DNA of 64,000 bases from Phytophthora quininea (GCA_011947345.1 JAAVTG010000069.1:1-64000), one strand, 5' to 3'. Shown: positions 1-11,607, numbered from the stretch's first letter. Numbers and translations are program-made. Notes: a model not told the origin generated them from the letters alone.

Positions 1-849
1 ATTAACCTTGACGTTGACCGCATTTGCAGACTCTGCAACAAGATGCAGCTCGACGCCAAGCCGTCTGGCAACGGCAAGACTATTATTGCTGAGGTGCCCA
101 TCACTCGTTCGGATATTCTGCACCCTGTGGACGTGATTGAGGACGTTGGTATCGCCTACGGCTTCAACAATATTCCGCTCACGATTCCTCACACGCAGAC
201 GATTGGTATGGCTCAGCCCCTGAACAAACTGGGCGACCTTCTTCGCGATGAAATCAGCCGTGCCGGCTACATTGAGCTGCTGACACACGGTCTGTGCTCT
301 CACGCTGAGAACTTCGAGTACCTGAACCGCGCTGACGATGGTAAGACTGCCGTGGTGTTGTCAAACCCTGCCACCGCCGAGTTCGAGGTTGTACGTACGT
401 CCATGCTGCCGGGTGTGCTGAAGACGATCCAGAACAACAAGGCCATGTCGATGAAGGAGGGCCTGAAGCTCTTCGAAGTGTCGGATGTTGTGGTGATTGA
501 CGACAACACGGACGTTGGCGCGAAGAACGTGCGTCGTATTTGCGCTGCTTACACGGGTCCTACCGATGGCTTTGAGGTCATCCACGGCCTTGTTGACCGC
601 ATCATGCAGTTGATGGGCATCCTGTCCGAGCTGGAAATGCCTGCTGGCACCAAGGAGTACTACACTATTACGCCCGCCGAGGAGCGAACGTACTTCCCTG
701 GTCGTTGCGCGTACCTGATGCTGCAGAAGGAAGACGCCAAGCCACTTCGCCTTGGTACGTTCGGTGTGCTCCACCCTGAAGTGCTGCGCAACTTTGACGT
801 TTTGAACCCGACCTCCGTGCTGGAGATGGACCTGGAGCCTCTGGTTTAA
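1..849 (+). CDS. FARSB: Phenylalanyl-tRNA synthetase beta subunit, C-terminal part (5' truncated by window edge)
   Basis: The frame is open from base 1, so the gene starts left of the window and only about 282 residues are seen. The product charges tRNA-Phe in the cytosol as the beta chain of an alpha2beta2 PheRS. The visible part holds the B5 domain end (DILHPVDVIEDVGIAYGFNN) followed by the core catalytic-like fold (NPATAEFEVVRTSMLPG, EGLKLFEVSDVV) and the characteristic end with FPGRCAYL and FGVLHPEVLRNFD. These match the eukaryotic/archaeal type PheRS-beta, not the longer bacterial form. It stops with TAA and shows no intron or frame jump here. Confidence 0.93.
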   Translation: MNLDVDRICRLCNKMQLDAKPSGNGKTIIAEVPITRSDILHPVDVIEDVGIAYGFNNIPLTIPHTQTIGMAQPLNKLGDLLRDEISRAGYIELLTHGLCSHAENFEYLNRADDGKTAVVLSNPATAEFEVVRTSMLPGVLKTIQNNKAMSMKEGLKLFEVSDVVVIDDNTDVGAKNVRRICAAYTGPTDGFEVIHGLVDRIMQLMGILSELEMPAGTKEYYTITPAEERTYFPGRCAYLMLQKEDAKPLRLGTFGVLHPEVLRNFDVLNPTSVLEMDLEPLV

Positions 850-1203
850 ACAAGAGCAAGCGCGTATGTGGCGGACGACAACATTGCTAGAGTGGCAGTG
901 GAGTGGTGGAGACAGCCAGTCGTAGAGCGGGCTGGAATGGCACGGCTTATGGATGCAGCAGGCGTGCCAGGTAAAGCGCAGTGATGCGAATCCACTTGTG
1001 TATGTGCTACACGTGTGTTGGCTCGGGGTTTGTTGCTCGCATGGAAATGTCTTCTGCGTAGGTCTTCATTTATTTGTGGCGGCTGCTGTAGCAGCGAAAA
1101 TAGCCGCCATCAAACACCAGGAGTGTGTGAGGTCGACATTGCTTTTTGCAGGCGGAAGCACGGGAAATCTGTTCGTTGTTGTCTTCGTGTAGACTGAACA
1201 AGA
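850..1203. other. Intergenic spacer, no gene seen
   Basis: About 350 bases between the synthetase stop and the next start codon. Short ORFs here have no recognisable protein character. It should hold the 3' UTR of the synthetase gene and the promoter of the following gene. I see no convincing TATA box or repeat. Confidence 0.5.
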
Positions 1204-1833
1204 ATGAACGGCGACGCATTAGATCGCGAGCTGGCCTCGTTGGCCGACACCATCAGTGTGAGCAACCCAATCACTTTCGGTCACAAAACCACTTGGTATG
1301 CGAGGTTTTATCATGCATTCGTTAAGCTTCCGGCTGACGTTGTTCGCTTTGATGCAGGCGTTCGACTCAGCAACAGTTTGAAATCGAGGCCAAGAGAGAA
1401 GCGGACGTTGCTCAATCTTTGCCCAAGAAGTTCGTGCTCACGGAGCCTCTCTCGGCCAAGAAAGAATTTGCTGTTGTTGCATCTGCAGCGAGGAACCGGT
1501 GCAGCCTCTGCGTCCCAGTATGTTTCTCAACGAAGACGGCAGCAGGGCCAACAACAATGCAAGCACATCCGACGAGATGGAGAGAAGATGGCAGCACCGA
1601 CGCCAGCGTCTCGTGTTCCGCTGGCCAAACGCAGCCACATGGATGGCATCTTGCGTGGAATTCCAGGAGGTACCGATGCATTGTCCACAATTCAGCAGCG
1701 TGCGTTCGTGTACGACGGCGAGATGAAAGGGATGAATCGCGACAAGGACTTGAGTCACCATAGAAAGCGTGACGCATACTCAGAGTATGTGGAGGCTCGA
1801 GCACGGTTTAGCAAAATGCACAGCGTGACTTAG
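1204..1833 (+). CDS. Unknown small protein, frame-disrupted
   Basis: A gene starts with ATG at 1204 (MNGDALDRELASLADTIS), followed by a likely intron beginning GTGAGC near 1258 and ending TTTGATGCAG near 1357. Coding character then moves through three frames: a charged stretch (QQQFEIEAKREADVAQSL, then PKKFVLTEPLSAKKE), a stretch around 1480-1580 (PLRPSMFLNEDGSRANN), and the C-terminal part around 1590-1833 (GILRGIPGGTDALSTIQQRA, ending FSKMHSVT). Each piece looks like real coding sequence but they can only be joined by two or three one-base shifts. I do not recognise the family. The protein would be about 170-190 residues, charged and probably soluble. It could be a pseudogene, but the window-wide pattern favours assembly indels. 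Confidence 0.45.
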   Translation: MNGDALDRELASLADTISVSNPITFGHKTTWYARFYHAFVKLPADVVRFDAGVRLSNSLKSRPREKRTLLNLCPRSSCSRSLSRPRKNLLLLHLQRGTGAASASQYVSQRRRQQGQQQCKHIRRDGEKMAAPTPASRVPLAKRSHMDGILRGIPGGTDALSTIQQRAFVYDGEMKGMNRDKDLSHHRKRDAYSEYVEARARFSKMHSVT

Positions 1834-1965
1834 CGCAGGGGTGTAATCTTCAAAATGCAAGGACTTGGAAACTAGCATACTTGTGTATAACGCCACCAAT
1901 TCTTCTTCTTGGTCGCTGCTAACCTATCAGATGAACACGCAGCGCCAGTCGAGTCGGTTGCAACA

Positions 1966-4900
1966 TCATAAGAAGATGGGACTCGTATCATCGCTTGTGT
2001 TCTCACTCGCGCTGTGTTCCTGCACTCCTTCGCTAGTTTCGTCAGCATCGACAGAATCCGAAGATATCGCGCTTGCCAGAAGTTCGTGTGCCTGGTCTAA
2101 CAAGGCGTGGACAGGTCTTTCTTCGGTGTCGTCTGGATTTTGAAGGCCATCGATCTCATGTTCAAGTTCTTGTTCCTCGTTCCGTTGATTTTCATGATTT
2201 TGATCATGCTTGCTCCTGCTCTTCTTGTTCCTGGCCGTGCTCCTCTTCGTGCTGCTGCTCTTGATTTGATCCTGCTCATATTCCTCCTCATATTCCTCAT
2301 GATCGATGCTGCCTTGGTCCCCATCCTGCTGCCCAGTGTGTTGCTCTTGTCCTTGCTCTATTTCTTCGTTTGTTTCTTGGTCTCCGGTCGGATTTAGTTC
2401 GTTATCCTTATCATCGGCAGGTCGTGGTTCTTCTTCTTGGCCAAGCTGTTCATCTTGATGCTGCTCGTCTGTATTTTCATCCTTGTCAATATGATCGTCG
2501 CCCAAAGTAAGTTCAGGATCATTTTGTTTTGTTTTCTCCTGATCGTCTTGATCGTCAACCAGGCTGGGATTCCTTCGCAATCCCGTGTCGATTTCATGTT
2601 CAAGTTCTTGGGCATCAATCTTTTCGCGTTCTTGTTGTTTGTGCTGGTTCTGTGAGCCTGAATCGGAATCCTGACGGGGGCGACCTTCTGTTTCCATTTC
2701 TTCCATCTCGATTCGGTGCTCGCGCTCTTCATCATCACCACCATGCTTCAGCTGCAGGTCATCGCCTTGTTGCTCTTCTTCTGGCGGACTTTGATCGCAA
2801 TTAATCGTTTCTTTTGCTCGGATCCATCGCTGTTTTCGTCATCCTCAATTCCATCAACGTCAAGGCCGTGTCCTGACGGCACCAAAGTAGCAAGAGACTC
2901 AATATGCTCCAACTGCAATCATATCGATGTAAGCAACACTGCAAAAGCAATTGATTTGGCTCAGACATATAAAGGTTGTAAGCCTTACCTGGACTTGAGC
3001 ATCGGAGAGCGCAGCGATAAGGAAGTCTCGATGGGCTGCAGCTGCTTGCTGCTCTCGCGAACTCATGAACTGAAGTTTGTCTGCATCGTTTGCGCCTTGC
3101 GTTTTCATTTTCGCTACCTTTTGCTGCTTTGACCGTCTCAAGACTCGTTTAACAGAGATCTTAGTCGGTGAAGTACTAGACGATTCTTGATTCTTCGTAG
3201 GACTTCTCTTCCCGTTTTCATCGGCACAAAGTCGCTGCACGATACTGTAAGGACTCTTGTCCGGCCTCCTGTTCAACTTCAGCTCGGCTATCGCATTCAC
3301 GAGTGCGCCAGTTGATTGGCTCTGACCAATTTGAGTACTGTCACCGAGCGCTGCAAGACGGTGCTGCGGTTTGGCCTTCGAAAGTCGATCAGCGGCATCC
3401 AAAATGTGCTTCAGAGCATGACCTTCCCGTTTCGTGGTGTCTTTCTGGTGATAAAGGTCACGGAAAAGGCTTCTTCTCTATCTTGCTGTTGGTGCTGTGG
3501 ACTTCTGTCACGATTCAATTCATCTGGAATACGAAGAGCATTACTATCGTCTGAATCAAACGATTCAATCCGCGGTGGCAGAATTGGCGCGATGGGTAAC
3601 GAGTCGAGAGTACTGCGAGGTCCGAGCTTGTACTTCCCAAGTCGCTTCCGCTTGCGCTCTTCTGCAGGTACAGGCTGCCATGCTGAGGCCGGAGGTTTGG
3701 TCGTGATCGTACTATGAATTTCACTAGATAATGGACTACGCAAATTTGTAGGCGTAAATAAGAGTGCATCTGATGGGGCACCATCAATGCGGCTCGCATG
3801 CTTAGGTTCGCGGGTCGGACGCAATAATGCTGGAGCGCTGGCACTGCTTCTCACACCAAGACCATTAGCTTCCAAAGATGCAGTGGCGTAGTCAGCATAT
3901 ACAAGACAGCAACGTTCACAAACCCCTACTGTCTTATGCTGAAAAATTGGGTCTTGACGGTGACGAGCAAAGTCTTCACCTCGAAGCGTTGGATGTAAGT
4001 ACATGATCACCGGTGGAACAAGCGATTCCCACGATTTCATCCCAAACTTTGGCCCTCCACTGTCGCCAAAATTTAAATCCGCCGATTTCAAATGCCTCAG
4101 AATGCCAAAGCCGACCCCACCAGCCTGTTGAACAATGCGCTCGTCTGGCGGCCATTCAAATGTCACTTGATTTCCGCGAAGATATCGCAGTACGTGCTGG
4201 AAATGTGCTAGAATTGCTTTATAAGTTGTAGGCACCAGTGCACGATGTGCGACCACGCGAGCACAACTTGCACATCGTGCTTGCCCAGAACGAGGCTCCT
4301 CATCAACTTCCTGGATTGGGTCGGTAGTCAAACTCAGTGACACAGGTCCACCTCCAGATCCTTGCGCAAAAGCGAAATTTGGTAGTTTAGCATCAGTCTC
4401 AATATTTAACGGTCGAATACCAGCATCAGGTAGTCCCGTATCTGGTCCTATGATAGCAGTAGCAAGTGGGGGTTGTAAACGCAATGAAGAGCTCCACAAT
4501 AACCACAAATGATCGTCAGCATCCACTTGTAGTCTTAAAACCATCCGTGCAATACGAAACTTGTGATATGATACACGAGTGACATGGTCGACAACGCGTT
4601 CACAGACTTGATGCACCATTCCCGGAAGCATGGATCCACGGACAGGCTCTGCTCGACTTAGGGCTTCGGCGCCTCCCCTTCTTCAAATGTAACCCCGCGT
4701 TCATACACACTGAAGCGAGCATCGTGAACAGCATGGATATTGATTCGACGTTCCAACAAACACAATTTCGGCGACCAAATCGCGCGCAGTGTCGAGTTTT
4801 TAGCGCCCTTAGGAAGTGCGAACTGCTGAAGAATGCCTGCTGTCTGCATGGATCCGGGTGAGTGCGGGATTTCCGGTCGCTTGAACAAAAACTCTCGTAG

Positions 4901-5232
4901 TGCCTCGGCGTCAAGATACTCGATTGCTGGGATCACACTGTCGTTGTTAGGCAGGTATAGGTAATAGGCAACGATATCCGTCGGCGCTTTTGCTTTGTGA
5001 ACGAGTGTTCGATATGCGCCGCAGTGAGATTTGATCTGTGCTTTCGCTTGATACGTCCGCTCTTGCGACTTGTAAAGTACCAAGCCACTGGTTGCGAACC
5101 CCGATAAACGACTGTCGGCGGTACACTAACCCGTGGGCCATTACCAAGATCATCCGTTGTCCAGAGATAATGAAAGAGATTTTCTACCAGGCCATCGCCT
5201 TCCAATGGCAACGGTGCAGCCATCTCGCTCAC
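1966..5232 (-). CDS. Unknown conserved protein with paired CxxC motifs and acidic Glu/Asp/Gln-rich tail
   Basis: Transcribed leftward from ATG at 5232 (MSEMAAPLPLEGDGLVENLF). The N-terminal half looks like a globular domain (SPKLCLLERRINIHAVHDAR, VDHVTRVSYHKFRIARMVLR, DADDHLWLLWSSSLRLQPP), which I cannot assign to a named family. Two CxxC pairs follow (CASCARVV and CERCCLVY, about 120 residues apart) and could bind zinc. Then come a basic, Ser-rich linker, one clear intron (2913-2988, GTAAGG to TTGCAG) and a long low-complexity acidic region with a repeated ELEHEID motif, probably disordered or coiled-coil. Frame changes near 5090, 4660, 3410 and 2800 are needed to read the gene through; none looks like an intron. 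Its start is only 15 bp from the start of the divergent TPR gene, so the two share a promoter region. Confidence 0.6.
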
Positions 5233-5246
5233 AGCTGAAGCAGACG

Positions 5247-8036
5247 ATGGCGAGCTTCGCTTCGGCTATTTTCAAGGGTGGGGTTTCAATTCGGCAACTG
5301 TTCAAAGTTTGTCCACAACGCAGCAGCAAAATCTTCCAGTTATCCTACTACTAAAATGCGAGGGAAGGCAGAAGAATCCCGCTGGCATCACCTTCCAAGT
5401 CTCATCATGGAGAAAACAATATCGGTGAAGGAGCGGAACTGGAGGCAAAAGGACAGCAAGACTTGCAACAGGCTGTGGATCTGTACCAAAAAGGAATGGA
5501 AATTGCACACGGGGCCTCGAGTTTTGAAGACCACTGCCGTGCTATCGAAAACTTCAGTCTGGCCATCGCAATTCGCGCTACCCAACCGCGATTTTTCCTG
5601 GCTCGCGGGAACGCTTTCCGTGCCATCGGTGAGCTTGAACGCGCTGCAAAGGATTACGGATCTGCTCTGGCGCTCGACGACCGCAGTGCCCTCTACTACG
5701 CAAACCGTGGGGCTTGTTATCGCAAGCTGAACCAAACAGCAAAAGCGCTCGAGGATCTCACCAATGCGATCGAGCTGGATGGTCGCAAGGCTCCTCATTA
5801 TTTCAACCGTGCACTTATACTCCACGACGCAGGGTTTTATCGCGAGGCCATCATCGACTTCTCAAAGGCACTTGAAGACGGATCCACTGTTGCCAACGCG
5901 GCAGCCAGCAGTGCAGGAGCAAACAGCAATACTGCGATAACAATTAACGGCGGTATCGGTGTTCGAGTTGAATATCGTGCACCCAGACACGCGCCAATTG
6001 TTTTCGAAGGCTTGGGCTTTTGGCGAAGTGCATCGAGGACCTGCAAGCTGCCATCAAACTCGATTCACGGAATACGTCTGCTTTCTGCGCACTGGGACTT
6101 GCTCATTTCGAGTGTGGTTCCTACGAACGTGCCGCTGACGAATTCACAAAAGCCATCGAACTCAACTCCAGTAACGCGAGTTACTTCAGCTATCGCGGCC
6201 TTTGTTACTACCGTCAAGGCCAGGAGGCTGCAGCAAAACAAAGAGCTCAACGAAACAACTTGGCTCCTTTAACTAGCGGTATGGGGGCATTTGCACGGCA
6301 ATGTCTAGCGGACTTCAATAAGTGCATCCAACTCGATGGCCGCGATCCACAGCCGTATTTCTATCGTGGCTCCGTTCGTCTTGCAGTATCTCTGGATATG
6401 GACCAAGCTTCGGCAGGCAACAGCAATATCTCCGGTACTGAACAAAAACACCAAACTTAACGAACGGTATTCCCAAACGACAGATCCAAAGTAGTGAATC
6501 TCCTCGGTCGTTGCCGTTCCGGTAGACACTATGGTGAGCTACATGTCTGCGGCGGAGCAGCTTGAAGCAGCATTCGAAGATATAGAGATGGCCTGGACGT
6601 TGTGTCCCAGCAGCTCGCCCTACCAGATTGGCATGGCCATGATCAACCAACTGAAGCAACGCCATTCTGAAGCTCGTAAAATATTTGAGGCAGTTGCATC
6701 AGCTTCGCCTGAGAACCGCAAGAGTGTACTCGTCAAATTTCATTTGGCACTGTGTTGCCACGATCTCGGAGACTACGAACGCGCCTTGGAACTTCTCACA
6801 GACGCATTGGACGTACTTCCAGACGAACCAGTCTTCTTAGAAGCTCGGGGCTGATGCTGCAAGAAGTTAAAGCTCATCCGCTTGCACTAGCAGACTTCTC
6901 CCAGGCTATTAATCTTCTTGAAGGTTTCGAAGACCCCGATGAGCATGTCATTCTTGGTCTCCAGTACCTGCGTGGTGAAAGTGCACTTCGACTTGGTCGT
7001 TTCCGGGATGCTGTTGAAGACTGCAATGATGCTATTGCTGGTGGATACACCGCTGACATGGCAGCTCATAATTGTCGTGGTATGGCACACCGTGGTCTTG
7101 GCGACTACGATAGTGCTCTGGCCGACCTCAGTGTAAGTACAGAAGTCTGCAAAGCAGCACAATCGCTAACCACGCTTGCTTTCTAGACTTGCGTAGCAGA
7201 AGAACCCAAGAATGACATCTTCCGTTTTCACCGTGCACTGTGCTTGATGGAATGCGCGCGCTACTCGGAAGCACTCCTGATCTCCATGAGATTGTTACAC
7301 ATACTTCCACCGACACACAGTACGCTCTACTCGTTTTACCTTGCCGTCAGCGCAAAACTCATTGATGTGTCTTGATGTAGGCTGCTGTACTACATAGGTC
7401 TGTGCAATTACCATGAACACCAACCCAACGAATGCGTGGCATTCATGACGCGAGCCCTGGAATATAAACCTGCCCAGGAACTCCTTCCCGATCTGTAAGT
7501 TCCAGCGAGATCTCCATCTCATCACGAACTCATACTTTTGACACTTACTGTTTTGTAGATACTACCGCATCGGGTTATCCCATGCTCTGGAAGGCCGCAA
7601 TATGGATGCTGTCGAACATTTCACCAGTGCATTTGACCATTCCCTGCTCGTTGCGAAAAACGTTGAGGCAGGCGACAACAACATAGACACAGAATTCCAA
7701 ACAACCGACGGCAAACAAAGCCAGCTCCATCAGCTCCGAGAGGCGCAGCTGCTGTACATCCATGAGCGCGCGAAGGCATTGCAGTTAGAACGATATCACG
7801 CAGAAGCACTCGCCGACTTCTCTTTCGTCATTACAAAGCAACCGACAAACGCGCACGCGTATTTCCGCCGTGGGTTTGCTCATAAAGCACTTGGCAACTT
7901 TAAAGCAGCGGCCAGCGATCTCCAGACAGCCCGGTTATTGGACCCCAATAATCTCCAGCTCGTCGTCAACTACAAGGAATTGCGCGATGTTGAGTGCATC
8001 GTGCTGTGTGCACCAGGAGAAGAGAAACGTTACTAG
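5247..8036 (+). CDS. Multi-TPR repeat protein
   Basis: A rightward gene built almost entirely of tetratricopeptide repeats, typical of scaffold or co-chaperone proteins; partners cannot be inferred. A short first exon (MASFASAIFK, from 5247) is followed by an intron with a TACTACTAA branch site near 5346-5354. TPR units are visible from AVDLYQKGMEIAH near 5463 onward, e.g. YYANRGACYRKLNQTAKALE, FSYRGLCYYRQGQEAA, FHLALCCHDLGDYERALELL, ESALRLGRFRDAVEDC, YIHERAKALQLERYHAEALA and AYFRRGFAHKALGNFKAAA. Clear introns: 7133-7186, 7320-7380 and 7495-7558; others are likely near 5960-6010 and 6390-6495. At about 6850 a one-base shift splits the repeat reading ...FLEARG|LMLQEVKAHPLALADF. The gene ends KRY-stop at 8036. 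Confidence 0.8.
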
Positions 8037-8179
8037 GCGGCACATCAATTTGGTTGCCGCCAGATATCCTGGCCGAACCGTCGCGTATCCGTCGAGAGGC
8101 GCCTTCACCGCACAGACAGCAACCAACAACCAGTCCCCACGCTACGTGAGCGAAGAAAAACGATAGTTGGCCCAGTGCA

Positions 8180-9175
8180 ATGGGCAATGCCTGCTCTTGC
8201 TGTCGCTGGAGTCGCGTGGACACGAAGGACGGGAAGTGCAAGAAGGCGGACGACAAATGGTTTGAACAGGATTCGATGTCACTGGTAACCGCAAGACACG
8301 ACACGGACGATATCGGATCCGACGATGCAGCTGACGGAACTATCAAGCGGAAAGTGCTGCTGCGATCACCACGACATACGAGTGACTCGAGAACTTATGA
8401 CGATGAAAGCTTCGGGCGACACTCGAAACAAAGCCATAGAGCCAAATCTGCATCGATGGATGAAGGCTCTGATCGCCATCCTGCCCGGTCATTCGAGCAT
8501 GGAGAAGATGACTCGCGCCGTAGAAGCCGAACAACCACCGAACACCGGAAAAAGCATCGTCACCACCACTCAGCTATAGACGACGACCAACCTCGACGAG
8601 ATCGAAGGAGCCACAGATCCACGTCGCTAGAAGTTCAGGATAGCGAGCGGCTTATGCTAACGTCTTCGATATCTCGCCAAGCTCGCTCTCCAGATGGCGA
8701 CACTGAAAGTGTGGACTCCTTTCACGACTCTACCAGATCGCACCGGTCATCATCTGCTTCATCATCATCACCAAAAGCGTCCTCAAGAACCGTGTCTCCA
8801 AACAAGACACGATATGGCCGGAAACACTACCGGGCGAATGCGAATCGCAAAGTAAGTAAGTAGCCATCCCCATCATAAGCATTAGCACAGGAACACACAG
8901 ATATGTACTTTCACCCACGCAAGTTGTTTGAGCCCATTCCCGTTGTGCTTCGCATTGATCCCTCTTTCCGCTTCTGTATCCAAAAGCCAGGCAACCCCAC
9001 AACTACTGACATGCATGACATGGACTACAAATCATTCACTCACTTTCGCGCATGGGTGCCGCTACTGGATGCTGCCTTGCTCTCGCGCATCGTCAAAGGA
9101 TGGCGCTTAGCTGACGAAGCCGACACGCTCGAAGTAAGCGGGTTATTTAGGCATGGAGTTGACGTACTGGAGTAG
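8180..9175 (+). CDS. Predicted N-myristoylated/palmitoylated Ser/Arg/His-rich protein
   Basis: The start MGNACSCC is a textbook N-myristoylation signal (Gly2) with adjacent cysteines suited to palmitoylation, so membrane anchoring is expected. Residues 50-224 are low-complexity, rich in Ser, Arg, His and Asp (HRKKHRHHHS), probably disordered and heavily phosphorylated. Exon 1 ends at 8851 before GTAAGT; a 39-bp intron (8852-8890) in phase 0 leads to a more ordered part (KLFEPIPVVLRIDPSFRF, FTHFRAWVPLLDAALLSRIV) that ends at 9175, giving about 318 residues. If the intron is not spliced the protein stops at 8863. The last 33 bases overlap the 3' end of the capping-enzyme homologue on the other strand. 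I do not recognise the family. Confidence 0.6.
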
Positions 9176-11440
9176 CCGCCGCTCCGAGATGCTGCCATCC
9201 AGCCCTGGAATGCCACCGCCTTCGCTAGCTACAAACTTGAAAATCGGCTCCTCGCTCTCGAAGCCACCGAGGTTGTATGGCGCTTCCGTCGGTGTGTAAA
9301 TGACGCCGTCTACTTCGTGCGTCACGCTCTTAGCGAACTTCGTCAGCATGTACTCGGTTTTGGCCAGACGGAAGTGGTCCTTCATGCGAACGCGGAACGG
9401 TTCCTTGGAGTAGTCGAATGACTGATCCTAGACGGAGAAACGAAAGGTTAGTTCACTTTCAATAAGTACGGCTTCTCTGGTACGCGTACATTTTTACGCG
9501 GGACGATGATCTCGTTCTGTAAGCATTGCAGACGCTTCTCGAGCTTCTTTTGCCAAATCGGCGTGCCTTCCAAGAAAACAATGTCAAATGCCAGATATCG
9601 TGACACCTTCGTGTCATGATCTTGATCTTCCACGATAAGTCCATCGATCAAAGTGTTCGCCTGAAATTCGTTCTATGAGAAGAAAAGTGTAAACGACACA
9701 ATATCAGGCAAATAAATTGGCAGTATTCTGGCCTTATAGTGATAACTTACCGGCGCTCTCCGTCGCGGAAACTTCATCTCCACCTTTGTGAAGGACATGT
9801 CACGAGACACAACATACGTGCCGTCAGCAGTCACGTAAAGAAGACATCGACGCCTTAATCATGAACAAATGAAAAGATTAGATCAGCTTCCAATACGAGA
9901 AGTTGAGCAACACATACCCTCGAGCCCTCCAGGTGACAAGGTAATTCTTAGTCAAGCACCCCTTCCGCTTGAACGCTCCTTCCGCCACGTGCGTCGCCGT
10001 AAAAGGGATAGTCTACACACGCATAAATGTTAGTATTCGTCGGCTTCCATCCACTTCTGTGCCATCAGTGGTCTTACCTCACATCCAGGGAACCCTTCAA
10101 CACCAGTAAGCTTCTAATGCCTTGGCCAGCTTCTGGTGTTCTTCTGACGATGTTTCAAGCGTCTCGCCAAAGGCCAGAGGCAGTACTTCGTCCATCCATG
10201 AGCGAATCTTACGACGCTTAGCTGGGCGCTGTTCCTGGCGATCCGGAGGGATGTACATTGGCGCTTTGTACACCGGAGGCGTAGGAAACCCGCCTGGCGT
10301 CAACGTTCGCCCGTTGTTAGCTGGCGAAGGAGACGCTTTGGCAGGCTCAGCGGCCGGAATCACAATCTTCTCCTTCCGCACAAACTTGTTGGCTCGATCT
10401 TGCTCCGTCACAACATCGCTGCCAACAATTGCCTCAAACTTGCGCTTGCGTGTCTCGTCGCTTTCCCATCGCGGAGGATCCGGGCACGTCAACTTCGTCG
10501 CTTCGGATGGCAATGTACTGAAGTACTTCCGGTACAACCGCTACAAATTGCAACACACGTCAGAACATCTTCCCCACCTTCACTCCCAACAGCACTACAC
10601 ACCTCGAGATAGCGTCGCGTATAAATTCCTGGTGGTGTCGAGGCAGCAAACTCCTCCAACGCAGCATCCAAGTTAAGTCCACAGTGTTCCACCAAGAAAC
10701 TGCAATCCAATCAAACTCATCAGCACTTTCACACTCAAAGCCACATAAGTAAAAGCTCCCGTACCTGACAACCAGAAAGCCCACAAAGTTGTACCCCTCG
10801 GCGCCGAAGACAGCCACGTCCATGTCCTTCCGTTCTCCCTTCATGTGGCGCACAACTTCCTTGCAGAAGGCCTCCGCCATCTCGTCGTCGTGGACGTCTC
10901 CGTTCTCCTCTGCCGTCTCCACCTTCAGCTTGACGTACTGCACGTCCCAGTCGTCCCATTCCCTAATCAAAAGCACGACAACAGCGTCAGTCTCCCTCTC
11001 TTCAGTCATTTCCTCTCCTCTTTCCGTACTTGACATCGTGTAGAAACACATCCCCACCCGTGGCGTCAATGACCAGTCCCACGTTCACCACAGAGCCCGA
11101 GCGGGTGTCTGCAATTAGCTTCTCCATCAACGCAGACGGCGCGTAGCTCTTGCGGCCGGAGAAGTGGATCTCGTAGCTGCAAACAACACGGCATTTGTCT
11201 TCAGAGGTCCTCACTACCTCTCTATAGTCATACTTTGTGTGACGTACATGCTCGACAGCGGCGCTCGGATGGGCAGAATGGGGGCGCTCTTGACGCGCGT
11301 CGTGTACTGCGGCGTGAGCTCGAACTGCTGCCACTGCGGGGGTCCCAGCGCAGCAGCTTGCGGCCTGACTGCGAGCCGTTCTTCTGTTGCGCCTGCTTGA
11401 GCTTGGCGGCCACCTCGGCCCGCGTCAGGTCGTCGCTCAT
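9143..11440 (-). CDS. Bifunctional mRNA capping enzyme homologue lacking catalytic residues (pseudoenzyme)
   Basis: Nine exons: 11440-11248, 11176-11030, 10962-10765, 10699-10603, 10540-10078, 10012-9918, 9853-9751, 9672-9490 and 9427-9143, all with GT-AG introns. The N-terminal half matches the Cys-phosphatase RNA triphosphatase of animal and plant capping enzymes (VGLVIDATGG, SFLVEHCGLNLDAALEEFA, STPPGIYTRRYLERLYRKYF). Its HCxxGxxR loop reads FGAEGYNFVG, without Cys or Arg (10782-10811). The C-terminal half matches the guanylyltransferase (EGFPGCE, MKFPRR, NTLIDGLIVE, EKRLQCLQNEIIVPR, THEVDGVIYTP). Motif I, normally WKADG, is WRARG (9919-9931). The protein ends soon after the motif V region, so the OB-fold with motif VI is absent. 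One-base shifts occur at a G run (11338-11342) and near 10098. It could be a regulatory paralogue, a decaying gene or a very divergent enzyme. Confidence 0.85.
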
Positions 11441-11607
11441 GGGCGTGGGGATCCTGCTTCCTCTTCCTCTGCTACTTGGCGCGCACTGGCGTTCAACTGG
11501 TTAAAAACCTCGGGAGTCCGCACTCTGTGGAAAAACCTCGTTATGCAAAGTGATGGGGTTGGTGTACGTCACATCAAATTGCGAGCCGCACATTTTCGGC
11601 TGCAAGG

